A DNA stretch of 29,692 nt from Acinetobacter sp. (GCA_030523805.1 JAUNHS010000003.1:1-29692); one strand, 5' to 3'; positions 1 to 8,259 are shown, numbered from the stretch's first letter. Numbers and translations: made by a program. Notes: a model not told the origin generated them from the sequence alone.

Positions 1-380
1 TCGTCCATCATATTTAAAATCAGCAATACTGGACGCTTTAACGCAATCATTTCTAGTACTAATTTTAAATTGAGTTTTAAATTGGTCGCATCTGCCACCA
101 ATAAAAAAGCATCTTGATGAACTTCTTCTGGCACTTCGCCCAAGCATACACGACGAGTAACATCTTCATCTAAACTTGCCGCATTCAAGCTATATGTGCC
201 TGGTAAATCTAGTACACGCACCGCCTGCCCTGACGGTAATTGGAAATGCCCTTCTTTACGCTCTACAGTAACCCCAGCATAGTTGCCAACTTTTTGCTTA
301 GTGCCTGTCAGTTGGTTAAACAGCGATGTTTTACCACAGTTTGGATTGCCGACCAATGCAATTCTTAATACTTCACTCAT
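1..380 (-). CDS. feoB: Ferrous iron transporter FeoB, N-terminal part (cut by window edge)
   Basis: FeoB is the inner-membrane Fe(II) permease with a cytosolic G domain at its N terminus. The first 126 codons can be read here, all within the G domain. The G1 motif GNPNCGKT is at residues 11-18, the G2 region NYAGVT at about 33-38, G3 DLPG at 58-61 and the G4 motif NMMD at 123-126, just before the window ends. The membrane part lies outside. The ATG at 380 overlaps the feoA stop by four bases (ATGA), so the two are translationally coupled, as is usual for feoAB. No feoC is visible within the window. The identification is secure; whether the rest of the gene is intact cannot be judged. Confidence 0.95.
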   Translation of the reverse strand, partial: MSEVLRIALVGNPNCGKTSLFNQLTGTKQKVGNYAGVTVERKEGHFQLPSGQAVRVLDLPGTYSLNAASLDEDVTRRVCLGEVPEEVHQDAFLLVADATNLKLNLKLVLEMIALKRPVLLILNMMD

Positions 381-625
381 GCCGACACTCCTGTAATTTC
401 TACTTTTGCCGCTTCACTTTTGCGTAAGGCAAAACGTGTAAAACCAATTTGTACTAAAATTGGCTCGCCACCAAAAATACCTTTGGTAATCACTTTTACA
501 GGCGTACCTGCGACAAAACCTAATACTTCTAAACGGTTGGCAACAATATCTTGCTGACCGCTTTCATCACGGGAGATACCACAAATGGTTGCAGACTGTT
601 TTCTTTTTAAATCAACTAAACGCAC
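377..625 (-). CDS. feoA: Ferrous iron transport accessory protein FeoA
   Basis: An 82-residue cytosolic protein of the FeoA SH3-like family, which is thought to bind FeoB and help Fe(II) uptake. The N terminus MRLVDLKRKQSATI and the later stretch GTPVKVITKG followed by GEPILVQIGFTRFALRKSEA are typical of the family. The start is a GTG at 623-625, placed about 7 bases after an AAGG ribosome binding site; no nearby ATG fits better. Its stop overlaps the feoB start (ATGA). Genes of this type are often controlled by Fur and by oxygen-responsive regulators, but I could not find a convincing Fur box upstream. Confidence 0.93.
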   Translation of the reverse strand: MRLVDLKRKQSATICGISRDESGQQDIVANRLEVLGFVAGTPVKVITKGIFGGEPILVQIGFTRFALRKSEAAKVEITGVSA

Positions 626-736
626 TTGAACACCTTAATTCGGCTATTTGGGTTGGCTAAGCAGTGTGTCGCTTGACCTGATATGTCATAGAATAAAAAC
701 GCTATAGTATAAAATAAAATCAAATAAATACCTAGA

Positions 737-776
737 AAAATGTAAATTATTCTTAATTGTTTTTAGTTTACATTTT
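737..776. repeat. Inverted repeat AAAATGTAAA / TTTACATTTT upstream of feoA
   Basis: Perfect 10-bp arms at 737-746 and 767-776 are separated by 20 AT-rich bases. The repeat lies about 110-150 bases upstream of feoA. It could be a pair of regulator half-sites or a weak cruciform. It does not match the Fur consensus, and the arms are AT-rich, so chance is possible. Confidence 0.5.
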
Positions 777-874
777 GTATCTTAAAATTTTGACAAGGTG
801 AATTGTGCAATGTGTCCAGCTCAACACGCACAATGAAAAATACGCACAAATCCATAGCCGATAAAGTGCTTTTT

Positions 875-883
875 TGCTACACT
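875..883 (+). promoter_or_regulatory. Possible extended -10 promoter of hisA
   Basis: TGCTACACT fits an extended -10 (TGnTAnnnT). No good -35 is visible 16-18 bases upstream. The predicted RNA would start near 890 and open with a small hairpin (GTTGTG at 891-896, CACAAC at 902-907). The hisA ribosome binding site AGGA is at 936-939. Confidence 0.35.
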
Positions 884-949
884 TAATAGCGTTGTGATTG
901 CCACAACAGATGAAACAAATTCTTTTCATAATTTTAGGATTATACTGCT

Positions 950-1675
950 ATGCTCATTATCCCTGCTATTGATTTAAAAGATGGTCAATGTGTTCGCTTA
1001 AAACAAGGTCGTATGGAAGATGATACCGTTTTTTCAGATGACCCAGTCGCTATGGCTCAACATTGGGTCAATCAAGGGGCAAGACGTTTACATTTGGTGG
1101 ATTTAAATGGTGCATTTGCAGGTACGCCAATTCATAAACCTGTGGTAGAAGCGATTGCCAAAGCACAGCCCAATTTACCGATTCAAATTGGCGGTGGTAT
1201 TCGTTCATTGGAAACCATTGAGCATTATTTAGATGCAGGCGTAAGTTATGTGATTATTGGTACAAAGGCCGTGCAAGAGCCTGAATTTGTAGAATTGGCG
1301 TGCCAAAAATTTGCAGGACACATCATTGTAGGCATTGATGCCAAAGACAGCATGGTCGCTACTGATGGCTGGGCGAATGTTACCGATGTAAAAGCGACTG
1401 ATTTGGCAAAACGTTTTGCCGATGCAGGCGTATCAAGCATTGTTTATACCGATATTGCTCGTGATGGCATGATGCAAGGTGTTAATGTCGAGCAAACAGT
1501 ACATTTGGCACAATATTCTGGCATTCCAGTGATTGCATCAGGTGGTGTTACCAATTTAACCGATGTAGAACGCTTAAAACCTTATGCACAGCATTTGGCA
1601 GGGATTATTACAGGGCGTGCAATCTATGAAGGCACGCTAGATTTAGCACAAGCACAAGCCTTGCTTGATGCTTAA
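950..1675 (+). CDS. hisA: HisA, ProFAR isomerase (histidine biosynthesis)
   Basis: HisA is the cytosolic (beta/alpha)8-barrel enzyme that isomerises the ProFAR intermediate of histidine synthesis to PRFAR. The protein has 241 residues, normal for the family. The paired catalytic aspartates are present: D8 in the opening [12 protein letters not shown] and D130 in VGIDAKD. The phosphate-binding loops GGGIRS (81-86) and ASGGV near the C terminus are also intact. The ATG at 950 follows AGGA at 936-939. The gene is isolated here: feoA lies divergently upstream, mnhG converges downstream, and no hisH or hisF is adjacent, so the pathway is split over several loci. Confidence 0.97.
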   Translation: MLIIPAIDLKDGQCVRLKQGRMEDDTVFSDDPVAMAQHWVNQGARRLHLVDLNGAFAGTPIHKPVVEAIAKAQPNLPIQIGGGIRSLETIEHYLDAGVSYVIIGTKAVQEPEFVELACQKFAGHIIVGIDAKDSMVATDGWANVTDVKATDLAKRFADAGVSSIVYTDIARDGMMQGVNVEQTVHLAQYSGIPVIASGGVTNLTDVERLKPYAQHLAGIITGRAIYEGTLDLAQAQALLDA

Positions 1676-1694
1676 TGCTCATCTAACGTCATGC

Positions 1695-1715
1695 GACTGA
1701 TGTACTCAATCAGTC
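1695..1715. terminator. Weak hairpin between convergent hisA and mnhG
   Basis: GACTGAT (1695-1701) and ATCAGTC (1709-1715) form a 7-bp stem with a 7-base loop just after hisA and directly against the mnhG stop. There is no tight U-run on either side (a diffuse T-rich stretch follows on the plus strand), so it is at best a weak shared terminator. Confidence 0.4.
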
Positions 1716-1716
1716 A

Positions 1717-2130
1717 TTATTGTTCATTTTTAGGACGTGTACGGCGATAATGCTGTACACGTTTTTGTTGTAAATTACGATCTCGCCCTTTTTGCCATGG
1801 CAATGGTCGCTCAATACTTTCTGGTACTTGCCCACTTAATGAACGCAATTTTAAATGCAATGCCGCTTGTGCCATCAAATTTGCCGATACAGGTGCGGTT
1901 AAAAAAGCAAAAAGCGTAATCAACAGCCCAGCAATAGAAAAATGCCCTTGTGCAATCGCATAAATCATAAATGCTAAAATCAAACCACCCAAACCCAATG
2001 TACTAGATTTGGTCGGGGCGTGTAAGCGTGTAAACAAATCGGGTAAACGCACCAAGCCGACACTACCAATCAGCATAAACATTGCACCAAGCAATACAAA
2101 AAATCCAACCACAATTTCCATCACTATCAT
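1717..2130 (-). CDS. mnhG: Mrp-type Na+/H+ antiporter subunit G
   Basis: The smallest end subunit of the Mrp/Mnh/Pha antiporter, an inner-membrane protein with about three helices. The family stretch GSVGLVRLPDLFTRLHAPTKSSTLG is followed by hydrophobic segments LGGLILAFMIYAI and GLLITLFAFLTAPVSA. An in-frame ATG at 2136 abuts an AGGAG ribosome binding site (2137-2141), so I place the start six bases downstream at 2130, giving 137 residues. The C-terminal 35-40 residues are hydrophilic and strongly basic, ending KRVQHYRRTRPKNEQ. It is the last gene of the operon, two to nine bases after mnhF. Confidence 0.92.
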   Translation of the reverse strand: MIVMEIVVGFFVLLGAMFMLIGSVGLVRLPDLFTRLHAPTKSSTLGLGGLILAFMIYAIAQGHFSIAGLLITLFAFLTAPVSANLMAQAALHLKLRSLSGQVPESIERPLPWQKGRDRNLQQKRVQHYRRTRPKNEQ

Positions 2131-2139
2131 GCCCATCTC

Positions 2140-2415
2140 CTAATCAATTACATGACCTGATGTAAAATAACGTGCCAATGCGGCAGTAGATACAAAGCCC
2201 AGCATAGCAATCAACAACACACTTTCAAACAGCAATACACTAGACCAATAAATGCTCAACAGAATAATCACACCGATGGCATTTAAAAATAATGTATCCA
2301 ATGCCAGCAAACGATCAATCACCGATGGCCCAACCACCAAACGATACAAACATAGCAACATAGACACTGCCATCATCATAATGGCAATACATACACACCA
2401 AATTAATAGGCTCAT
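2140..2415 (-). CDS. mnhF: Mrp-type Na+/H+ antiporter subunit F
   Basis: A 91-residue inner-membrane protein with three predicted helices. The family signature VVGPSVIDRLLALDTL lies between the first and second helices, followed by NAIGVIILLSIYW and a third helix ending in STAALARYF. MnhF is one of the small subunits needed to assemble a working Mrp complex. The start ATG at 2415 overlaps the mnhE stop by four bases (ATGA), so the two are probably translationally coupled. Length and motif are typical. Confidence 0.94.
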   Translation of the reverse strand: MSLLIWCVCIAIMMMAVSMLLCLYRLVVGPSVIDRLLALDTLFLNAIGVIILLSIYWSSVLLFESVLLIAMLGFVSTAALARYFTSGHVID

Positions 2416-2957
2416 GTTTGCTCCCCTTGTTCATTGCCATCAACTTGCACATCAAAAATTTGCATGAGCAAGGCTTCATATCGCTGTTTCATATCTTGTA
2501 TATCGGCTTGTTCATCGTCCGATGATAAAGCGTGTACCAAAATATCACGGCGTTCTTGGTCTATGCCTGCCGATACTGTCCCAGGTGTGGTGGTAATAAT
2601 CATCGCCAATAGAGCATTGACTTGCTCATGCTCGCTTTCTAAAGGTACACGATACCATTTGGGTTGTAATTGGTCTAATGACCCTAGCACCAAGCGTGCA
2701 ATCTTAATATTAGAAACCAAAATATCCCACATCACAATTGCAATTAATTTGACTGCCAAGCCCCAACGGATTTTTTGTGTACGCCCAACAAATGGACGCA
2801 CCATGCGTGGAATGACAATTGCCAAAATACTCGCCATAACAATACTTTGTACGCTATAGCTTGCGGCAAGAATAATCCACGTCAATGCCACCAAAACCGA
2901 TACAAATGGGTGGGGAAACCAACGATCAAACCATGTTTTTTGCACTTTATTTGCCAT
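2412..2957 (-). CDS. mnhE: Mrp-type Na+/H+ antiporter subunit E
   Basis: A 181-residue membrane protein of the MnhE/PhaE family. Two or three hydrophobic segments lie in the first 100 residues (PFVSVLVALTWIILAAS and QSIVMASILAIVIPRMV). The conserved later part reads ALLAMIITTTPGTVSAGID, the usual MnhE core. The last 35 residues are hydrophilic and acidic. The ATG at 2957 lies 11 bases inside the end of mnhD and follows AAGGGG, so it is read from the same transcript. In known complexes this subunit packs beside MnhF and MnhG. Confidence 0.94.
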   Translation of the reverse strand: MANKVQKTWFDRWFPHPFVSVLVALTWIILAASYSVQSIVMASILAIVIPRMVRPFVGRTQKIRWGLAVKLIAIVMWDILVSNIKIARLVLGSLDQLQPKWYRVPLESEHEQVNALLAMIITTTPGTVSAGIDQERRDILVHALSSDDEQADIQDMKQRYEALLMQIFDVQVDGNEQGEQT

Positions 2958-4734
2958 TGCTTGCCCCTTGTGTCTGACCTAATTGCTGTTGGATTTGTGC
3001 TTGCTTTTCAGGTGAAATATTGTCGCCTTGCAAGGTATTCGGTGAAAGAATATACGGTAAAAACTTCGCATTGGCATCGGCTTGTTCACCTTGATATTTG
3101 GTATGTGGTACATATTTCGCATCAAACGGTTGTGTGCTAATCACTTCGCCATCAGCGGCTCGGTGCAATACTTTTTGTTGATATAAGGCATGATCTTTCA
3201 TCATGATGGCAGCTTGCTCGGTATATTGATAACTTGGCGAAGCAAATGCCATATAAGCCAATAGCACCGTAATTAAAATATAAATCACACTATCATTGGC
3301 TTTAGGTGCTTTGCTTGGCAAGGCTTGGTCATGAGCAAACCCTTCATGGTTAGGATTATCTTCAGGGCGTTCCGCTTGCCAAATCAGCACATAGCCCACA
3401 CGCACAAAAGCGATAATACTCAATAAGCTCACAATCAATACAATGGCAAAAATCCAAAATTGAGCATCATGCCCAATCGCTGCTTGCAATAAAAAGACTT
3501 TACCCAAAAAGCCACTAAACGGTGGTAAGCCTGCCATAATTAATGCCAATAAAAACAAGCACCACGCAATCGCTTTTTCCTGTTTCATTTGTGCAGACAC
3601 TTTGAGATGGTCTTTAAAATCGCCACGTTGTGAAGTAATCCAACCACACAGCAAATAGAGTGCTGCTGCTGCCAACGTACTATGCACCATATAATACAAT
3701 GCTGCCGCCCATGCTTCACTACTCACCAAGGCAAGACCAATCAAAATGGTACTCACCGATGATAACACCATAAAGCCAACAAAACGTCTTAAACGCACAG
3801 CTCCTAATGCACCAATTACCCCGTACAATGAACCAATTAAACCAATGATTAACAAGGCATTTTGCCATAATTGCTGCGATACATCATCTACAAATACTGT
3901 ACCATTGACACGCAAAATCGCATATACGCCCACTTTGGTCATAATGGTAAAAATTGCAGCGACAGGCGTAGCGACAATGGCATAAGTTTTTGGCAACCAA
4001 AAACCGACAGGAAACATGGCGGCTTTAATACCAAAAACCACAAAAAGCAACAATCCACCAGCCACAGCGAGACGATGCTGATCAGGTGCAAGATTTGGCA
4101 TTAATCGTGCCACGTCTGCCATATTCAAACTGCCGACACTGGCATAAATTAAACCTAAACCGATTAAAAAGAGTGCCGATGCAAATAAATTGATGACCAC
4201 ATAATGAATACCCCACTGAAAGCGGACTTTGCCTTGAGCATGAAGCAATAGCACATACGATGACATCAACAAAATTTCAAAAAATACGAATAAGTTGAAT
4301 AAATCGCCTGTGAGAAACGCCCCAGACACGCCCATCAGCAGGAAATGCACCATGGCATGAAAATAACGTCCACGCTCGTCCCATTTCTGGCTGGCATACC
4401 ATAAGATTGGTAAAATCAAAACATTGGTTAAAACAATCATCAATGCAGATAATTGGTCTAAAACCAAAACAATGCCAAACGGTGCAGACCATTCCGATAA
4501 GCGATAAACAAAAATCTCGCCATTGCTCACCATCAGCATATAACTAATGGCAACGACTAAACTGAATGTTGCCGAAAGCAAACTAATGCCACGTCGCCAA
4601 GGTTGTCGCCAATCCACACGCAACGAACCTGCACCAGGGTTGCCAAGTAAAACCAATAAAAAACCTGTAAATGCAGGAATGAGAATGCTTAAAATCGGTG
4701 CATGAAATGTCCAAAAAGCCGATAGATTAGCCAT
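2947..4734 (-). CDS. mnhD: Mrp-type Na+/H+ antiporter subunit D (with long C-terminal tail)
   Basis: A large ion-translocating subunit related to the complex I antiporter-like subunits, with about 14 helices. The conserved glutamate sits in FVFFEILLMSSY (E153) and a conserved lysine in FTIMTKVGVYA. In-frame ATGs at 4761 and 4743 exist, but a GGAGG ribosome binding site at 4744-4748 is 9 bases from the ATG at 4734, which makes MANLSAF the best start (595 aa). It overlaps the mnhC stop by 8 bases. After the last helix (about 483-500), some 95 residues of hydrophilic sequence follow, longer than I expect for the family. Confidence 0.95.
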   Translation of the reverse strand: MANLSAFWTFHAPILSILIPAFTGFLLVLLGNPGAGSLRVDWRQPWRRGISLLSATFSLVVAISYMLMVSNGEIFVYRLSEWSAPFGIVLVLDQLSALMIVLTNVLILPILWYASQKWDERGRYFHAMVHFLLMGVSGAFLTGDLFNLFVFFEILLMSSYVLLLHAQGKVRFQWGIHYVVINLFASALFLIGLGLIYASVGSLNMADVARLMPNLAPDQHRLAVAGGLLLFVVFGIKAAMFPVGFWLPKTYAIVATPVAAIFTIMTKVGVYAILRVNGTVFVDDVSQQLWQNALLIIGLIGSLYGVIGALGAVRLRRFVGFMVLSSVSTILIGLALVSSEAWAAALYYMVHSTLAAAALYLLCGWITSQRGDFKDHLKVSAQMKQEKAIAWCLFLLALIMAGLPPFSGFLGKVFLLQAAIGHDAQFWIFAIVLIVSLLSIIAFVRVGYVLIWQAERPEDNPNHEGFAHDQALPSKAPKANDSVIYILITVLLAYMAFASPSYQYTEQAAIMMKDHALYQQKVLHRAADGEVISTQPFDAKYVPHTKYQGEQADANAKFLPYILSPNTLQGDNISPEKQAQIQQQLGQTQGASNGK

Positions 4735-5101
4735 GTTGCTCATCCTCCGCTTCGTCATCATCTATAGACGCATCTTCTTTGGCATCTACATGGTCTGTAC
4801 CTGATTCATAACGGCTACGCAATGCCAATTGCACCACAAATGCCGTGGTGGCAAAGCCAATCACAATCGCTGTCAGTACCAATGCTTGCGGTAAAGGGTC
4901 GGTAACTTGCGTGGCATCACTCAAAATCACATGACCATCTAGCTGAATGCGACCTGTGGCAAACAGAAATAAATTGACGGCATAGCCAATCATCGCCAAC
5001 CCTAACACAACAGGATAGGTTCTCGCACGCAACATTAAATAAATCCCTGTTGCAGTCAATAAGCCAACGGACGAAGCTAATAAAAATTCTAAACTAATCA
5101 T
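4727..5101 (-). CDS. mnhC: Mrp-type Na+/H+ antiporter subunit C
   Basis: A 124-residue NuoK-like membrane subunit with three helices. The signature GLAMIGYAVNLFLFATGR and the third segment ALVLTAIVIGFATTAFVVQLALR are typical. The last 25 residues are hydrophilic and very acidic (EDASIDDDEAEDEQHG), probably a cytoplasmic or periplasmic tail. The coding sequence starts 11 bases after the mnhAB stop and runs 8 bases into mnhD. It belongs to the same operon and the same complex as its neighbours. Confidence 0.95.
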   Translation of the reverse strand: MISLEFLLASSVGLLTATGIYLMLRARTYPVVLGLAMIGYAVNLFLFATGRIQLDGHVILSDATQVTDPLPQALVLTAIVIGFATTAFVVQLALRSRYESGTDHVDAKEDASIDDDEAEDEQHG

Positions 5102-5112
5102 ATGCTTACCCT

Positions 5113-7944
5113 TTAGCGTTTTGGCAATGGACCAGACATGGTTGAGTGTCTTGAGTCGCCTAATACCGAAATTAATAACATGGTCGCACCGATCACCGTT
5201 GCATACACGCCTACATCAAACATCGCTGCCGAAGCCAAGTGCATATCACCCAATAATATCGGGTGAACGTGAATGTGTCCGCTAGTTAAAAATGGTCTGC
5301 CCCACAGCCATGCAGCCACACCTGTTAAACCTGCAATGCTCAATCCTGTACCAATCCACACTTCATACAAACGCCCCGATTTTGCCTTGAGTAAACGCTC
5401 GGTATAATCTTGTCCCAAAGCGATATATTGAATGATTAATGCCATTGCCGTAATCAAACCTGCAATAAAGCCACCGCCAGGTAAATTATGCCCACGCAAG
5501 AAAATATACAAACTCGCCACCAACGCAATCGGCAAAATCCACGATGCCGTAATACGCAACATCAATGGCGATGGATTAAAACGATATGTCAAACCTTGTG
5601 TAATCGTCGTACCGTGCGTACGCATACCGTCCATCAAACACAATGCCCCAATCGCTGCAATGCCCAATACGGTAATTTCCCCAAAAGTATCAAAACCACG
5701 GAAATCTACCAAAATCACATTTACAACGTTTGAGCCACCACCCAAGGCAATAGAGTTTTGCATAAAGAACCATGAAATTGATTGATGATCTCGGGTTAAG
5801 AAAAACCATGTCAGCCAACCAATGCCACCACCTGCAATAATCGCAATCAAAGCATCTCGCCAACGACGAGATTGTTTAGATTCATAAGGCGTTAATTGCG
5901 GCAACAATGCCAATCCCATTAGCAATAATACCGTTGTAACCACATCTACCGTAATTTGCGTCAAAGCCAAATCCATTGCAGAAAATGCAATAAACGTCAT
6001 GGTAACAACCAAACCAATCACACCACTAATCAACACGGCTTTAATGCGTTCATGGTGAAACCACAACATCATCCAACACGCTGTAAACAGCAACAACCAC
6101 AACACAATGGCAATCACAGGTGCTTCATTCAACGGTCGTGAACCTGTAGTCAATGGATAATCTAAAAATGGCAATGCCACCATGCCAATGACGAACAATA
6201 AGATAATAAATAAATAATTTTGTAATGAACCTGTTTCACTGCGTGTTTTTATCATTTGTGATAGGCTCACCAAACGTTCCATCGCCCACTCAAAAATCTC
6301 TTTGCCTTGTGCTTTACCCAAATTGTCTTCTAATTTCATTCTACGTAAGCGGTCGCCTTTGGCTAAAGCAAAATAGAATACAATCCCACCAATCAAAGCA
6401 ATCACACTCATGATTAATGGTACATTCACACCATGCCAAATCGCAAAATGTAAATGTAATTCTGCTTGCATAGTGCTGGCTTGAGCCACCATTTGCACCA
6501 AAGTTTCAGCAAAAAATGCAGGTGCAACCCCAACGGCAATACACAAGATTGCCAATAAAGTCGCAGGCAATCGCATACCTAAACTTGGCTCGTGTGCTTG
6601 CTGATTTGGAATATCTGCACCGTATGCACCATCAAAAAATATGCCATGCACCAAACGCAATGAATACGCCACAGCAAAAATACCTGACAAGGTCGCCACT
6701 GTAGCTCCTAGCCACAATGCCCCACCAGTCAAATGTGCCAATAATTCAGTAAAGAACATTTCTTTAGACAAAAAGCCATTGGTCAAAGGCACGCCAGCCA
6801 TAGAAGCCGCAGTAATCATGGTCAGCGTACCCGTATAAGGCAATGCCACCCATAAACCACGCAATTTTCGCATACTGCGTGTATTGGTTTCATGATCCAC
6901 AATCCCTGCAATCATAAATAACGCAGCTTTAAAAGTCGCATGATTGAGAATATGGAAAATCGCTGCAGCAACAGCCAATGGCGAACCCAAACCCAACAAG
7001 CTCACAATCAAGCCCAAATGACTAATGGTTGAATACGCCAAAACGCCTTTTAAATCTCGCTTAAAAATCGCAAAAAATGCACCAATGCACAGCGTAATCA
7101 AGCCAATGCTTGTCACTAAAACATGATATAAACCTAAACCAACAAAAATCGGTAAAAAGCGAGCCAAAATGAAAATACCCGCTTTCACCATGGTCGCAGA
7201 ATGCAAATATGCCGACACAGGCGTTGGTGCTGCCATCGCATTTGGCAGCCAAAAATGGAAAGGAAATTGTGCTGACTTGGTAAACACACCCAATAAAATT
7301 AATAATAATGCAGGCAGGAATAAGGTGTGTTGTTGTAAAGCTGCCCCTTGAGCCAATATATCGCTGATACGATAACTTCCCGCAATTTCCCCTAAAAATA
7401 GGAAACCGCCTAGCATTGCCAAGCCACCCATACCAGTAATGGTGAGTGCCATTCTCGCACCACGTTGAGCAACTTCATAATTGCTCCAGTAACCCACCAA
7501 TAAGAATGATGAAATACTGGTCATTTCCCAAAATACGATTAATAAAAAAACATTGTCCGACAGCGAAATACCGAGCATTGCCGTCATAAACAACATTAAT
7601 AAGCTGTACAATTTACTTAACGAATTTTTTTCATCTAAATAATAATAGGCATAAATAAAAATCAGCGTACCAATGGCCGTAATCAAGCCAGCAAAAAATG
7701 CTCCCAACGCATCTAATCGCAAACCCAGATTAAAACCGACTTGTGGCAACCACGCCCACTCATGCTGCACCACTTGCCCTTGTGTCAGCAAAGGCACTTG
7801 ACTCAAAATCAAGGCAAGACTGGTAATGCTCACAGCCACTGCCGCACACGCAGAAAGCCCACGAAAACGAGCCAGCACATTGACCAAGCCCGTCCCTAAA
7901 ATCAAAGGAATTAGGATAATTAAAGCCAGTACACTCATATCCAT
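5113..7944 (-). CDS. mnhAB: Mrp-type Na+/H+ antiporter, fused subunits A and B
   Basis: The first gene of the operon, about 943 residues, carries MnhA and MnhB in one chain, as in PhaAB of the six-gene (group 2) systems. The N-terminal part is the NuoL-like antiporter domain; its essential glutamate in IVFWEMTSISSF falls at residue 140 when counted from the ATG at 7944, and a lysine in ATMVKAGIF is conserved. Residues about 600-790 match the MnhA C-terminal domain (TQITVDVVTTVLLLMGL, VDFRGFDTFGEITV). From about 790, RGHNLPGGGFIAGL is the MnhB signature. A TTG at 7953 or an ATG at 7938 are alternative starts; no clear ribosome binding site decides. The protein is an inner-membrane subunit for Na+ export and pH homeostasis. 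Confidence 0.95.
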   Translation of the reverse strand: MDMSVLALIILIPLILGTGLVNVLARFRGLSACAAVAVSITSLALILSQVPLLTQGQVVQHEWAWLPQVGFNLGLRLDALGAFFAGLITAIGTLIFIYAYYYLDEKNSLSKLYSLLMLFMTAMLGISLSDNVFLLIVFWEMTSISSFLLVGYWSNYEVAQRGARMALTITGMGGLAMLGGFLFLGEIAGSYRISDILAQGAALQQHTLFLPALLLILLGVFTKSAQFPFHFWLPNAMAAPTPVSAYLHSATMVKAGIFILARFLPIFVGLGLYHVLVTSIGLITLCIGAFFAIFKRDLKGVLAYSTISHLGLIVSLLGLGSPLAVAAAIFHILNHATFKAALFMIAGIVDHETNTRSMRKLRGLWVALPYTGTLTMITAASMAGVPLTNGFLSKEMFFTELLAHLTGGALWLGATVATLSGIFAVAYSLRLVHGIFFDGAYGADIPNQQAHEPSLGMRLPATLLAILCIAVGVAPAFFAETLVQMVAQASTMQAELHLHFAIWHGVNVPLIMSVIALIGGIVFYFALAKGDRLRRMKLEDNLGKAQGKEIFEWAMERLVSLSQMIKTRSETGSLQNYLFIILLFVIGMVALPFLDYPLTTGSRPLNEAPVIAIVLWLLLFTACWMMLWFHHERIKAVLISGVIGLVVTMTFIAFSAMDLALTQITVDVVTTVLLLMGLALLPQLTPYESKQSRRWRDALIAIIAGGGIGWLTWFFLTRDHQSISWFFMQNSIALGGGSNVVNVILVDFRGFDTFGEITVLGIAAIGALCLMDGMRTHGTTITQGLTYRFNPSPLMLRITASWILPIALVASLYIFLRGHNLPGGGFIAGLITAMALIIQYIALGQDYTERLLKAKSGRLYEVWIGTGLSIAGLTGVAAWLWGRPFLTSGHIHVHPILLGDMHLASAAMFDVGVYATVIGATMLLISVLGDSRHSTMSGPLPKR

Positions 7945-8032
7945 ACCACACAAAAAGATGGAAAAATACGCCGTTGGCAGGTCTGCAAAGAGCAGTCCAA
8001 AACTACAACGCTAGGAAATTTTAAAAACATAT

Positions 8033-8054
8033 TCAATATGATACGACATATTGA
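8033..8054. promoter_or_regulatory. Operator-like dyad TCAATATG-6-CATATTGA upstream of mnhAB
   Basis: Perfect 8-bp arms at 8033-8040 and 8047-8054 around a 6-base spacer give a 22-bp site centred about 100 bases upstream of the mnhAB start. Size and symmetry suit a dimeric repressor or activator. No regulator gene is adjacent, so its owner is unknown. Confidence 0.45.
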
Positions 8055-8170
8055 CCATCTAGTGTACTACAAAACTTCACTAATGTTTTAAATCCTTACA
8101 TAAAACAACGTTTTTCTTGCCTTAAACGGTGCTTTTTGTGAATATAATCATTATTTTAGATGATATTTTA

Positions 8171-8259
8171 AGCAAAATAACAATGCGATCAACACGCTTC
8201 GCATTTTTAATGGCAAAATCAGCAAAATAAATCTGTCATTCATCGCAATAACATCGCAA
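8171..8259. repeat. Short direct repeats upstream of hisD
   Basis: AGCAAAATAA occurs at 8171-8180 and again at 8221-8230, with a third GCAAAAT at 8213-8219. CATCGCAA occurs at 8241-8248 and 8252-8259, a period of 11 bases, close to one helical turn. These could be binding sites for a regulator of hisD-hisC; function is unknown. Confidence 0.5.
8182..8205 (+). terminator. Possible terminator or attenuator hairpin before hisD
   Basis: AATGCGA (8182-8188) pairs with TCGCATT (8199-8205) over a 10-base loop, and the stem runs into a short T-run (8204-8208). It resembles a weak intrinsic terminator about 120 bases before hisD. No histidine-rich leader peptide accompanies it, so a classical his attenuator is not supported. 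Confidence 0.3.

Larger units (their letters stand above)
626..949. other. Divergent control region between feoA and hisA
   Basis: About 324 bases without a gene separate the divergent feoA and hisA. It is strongly AT-rich on the feoA side. It holds a 10-bp inverted repeat (737-746 and 767-776, 20-base spacer), a hairpin-forming stretch at 803-833, a possible extended -10 for hisA at 875-883 and a small hairpin at 891-907. A TATACT at 711-706 (minus strand) could be the feoA -10, but it has no good -35. I see no small ORF worth calling. Confidence 0.6.

Noticed and set aside
626..740. A Fur box for feoAB
   Set aside because: No 19-base stretch gave a good match by eye on either strand; only an isolated TTGAT half-site of FNR type was seen.
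1246..1440. Antisense reading frame inside hisA, with similar ones inside mnhD, mnhAB, hisD and hisC
   Set aside because: These mirror the codon pattern of the real genes and have no family resemblance or start signals.
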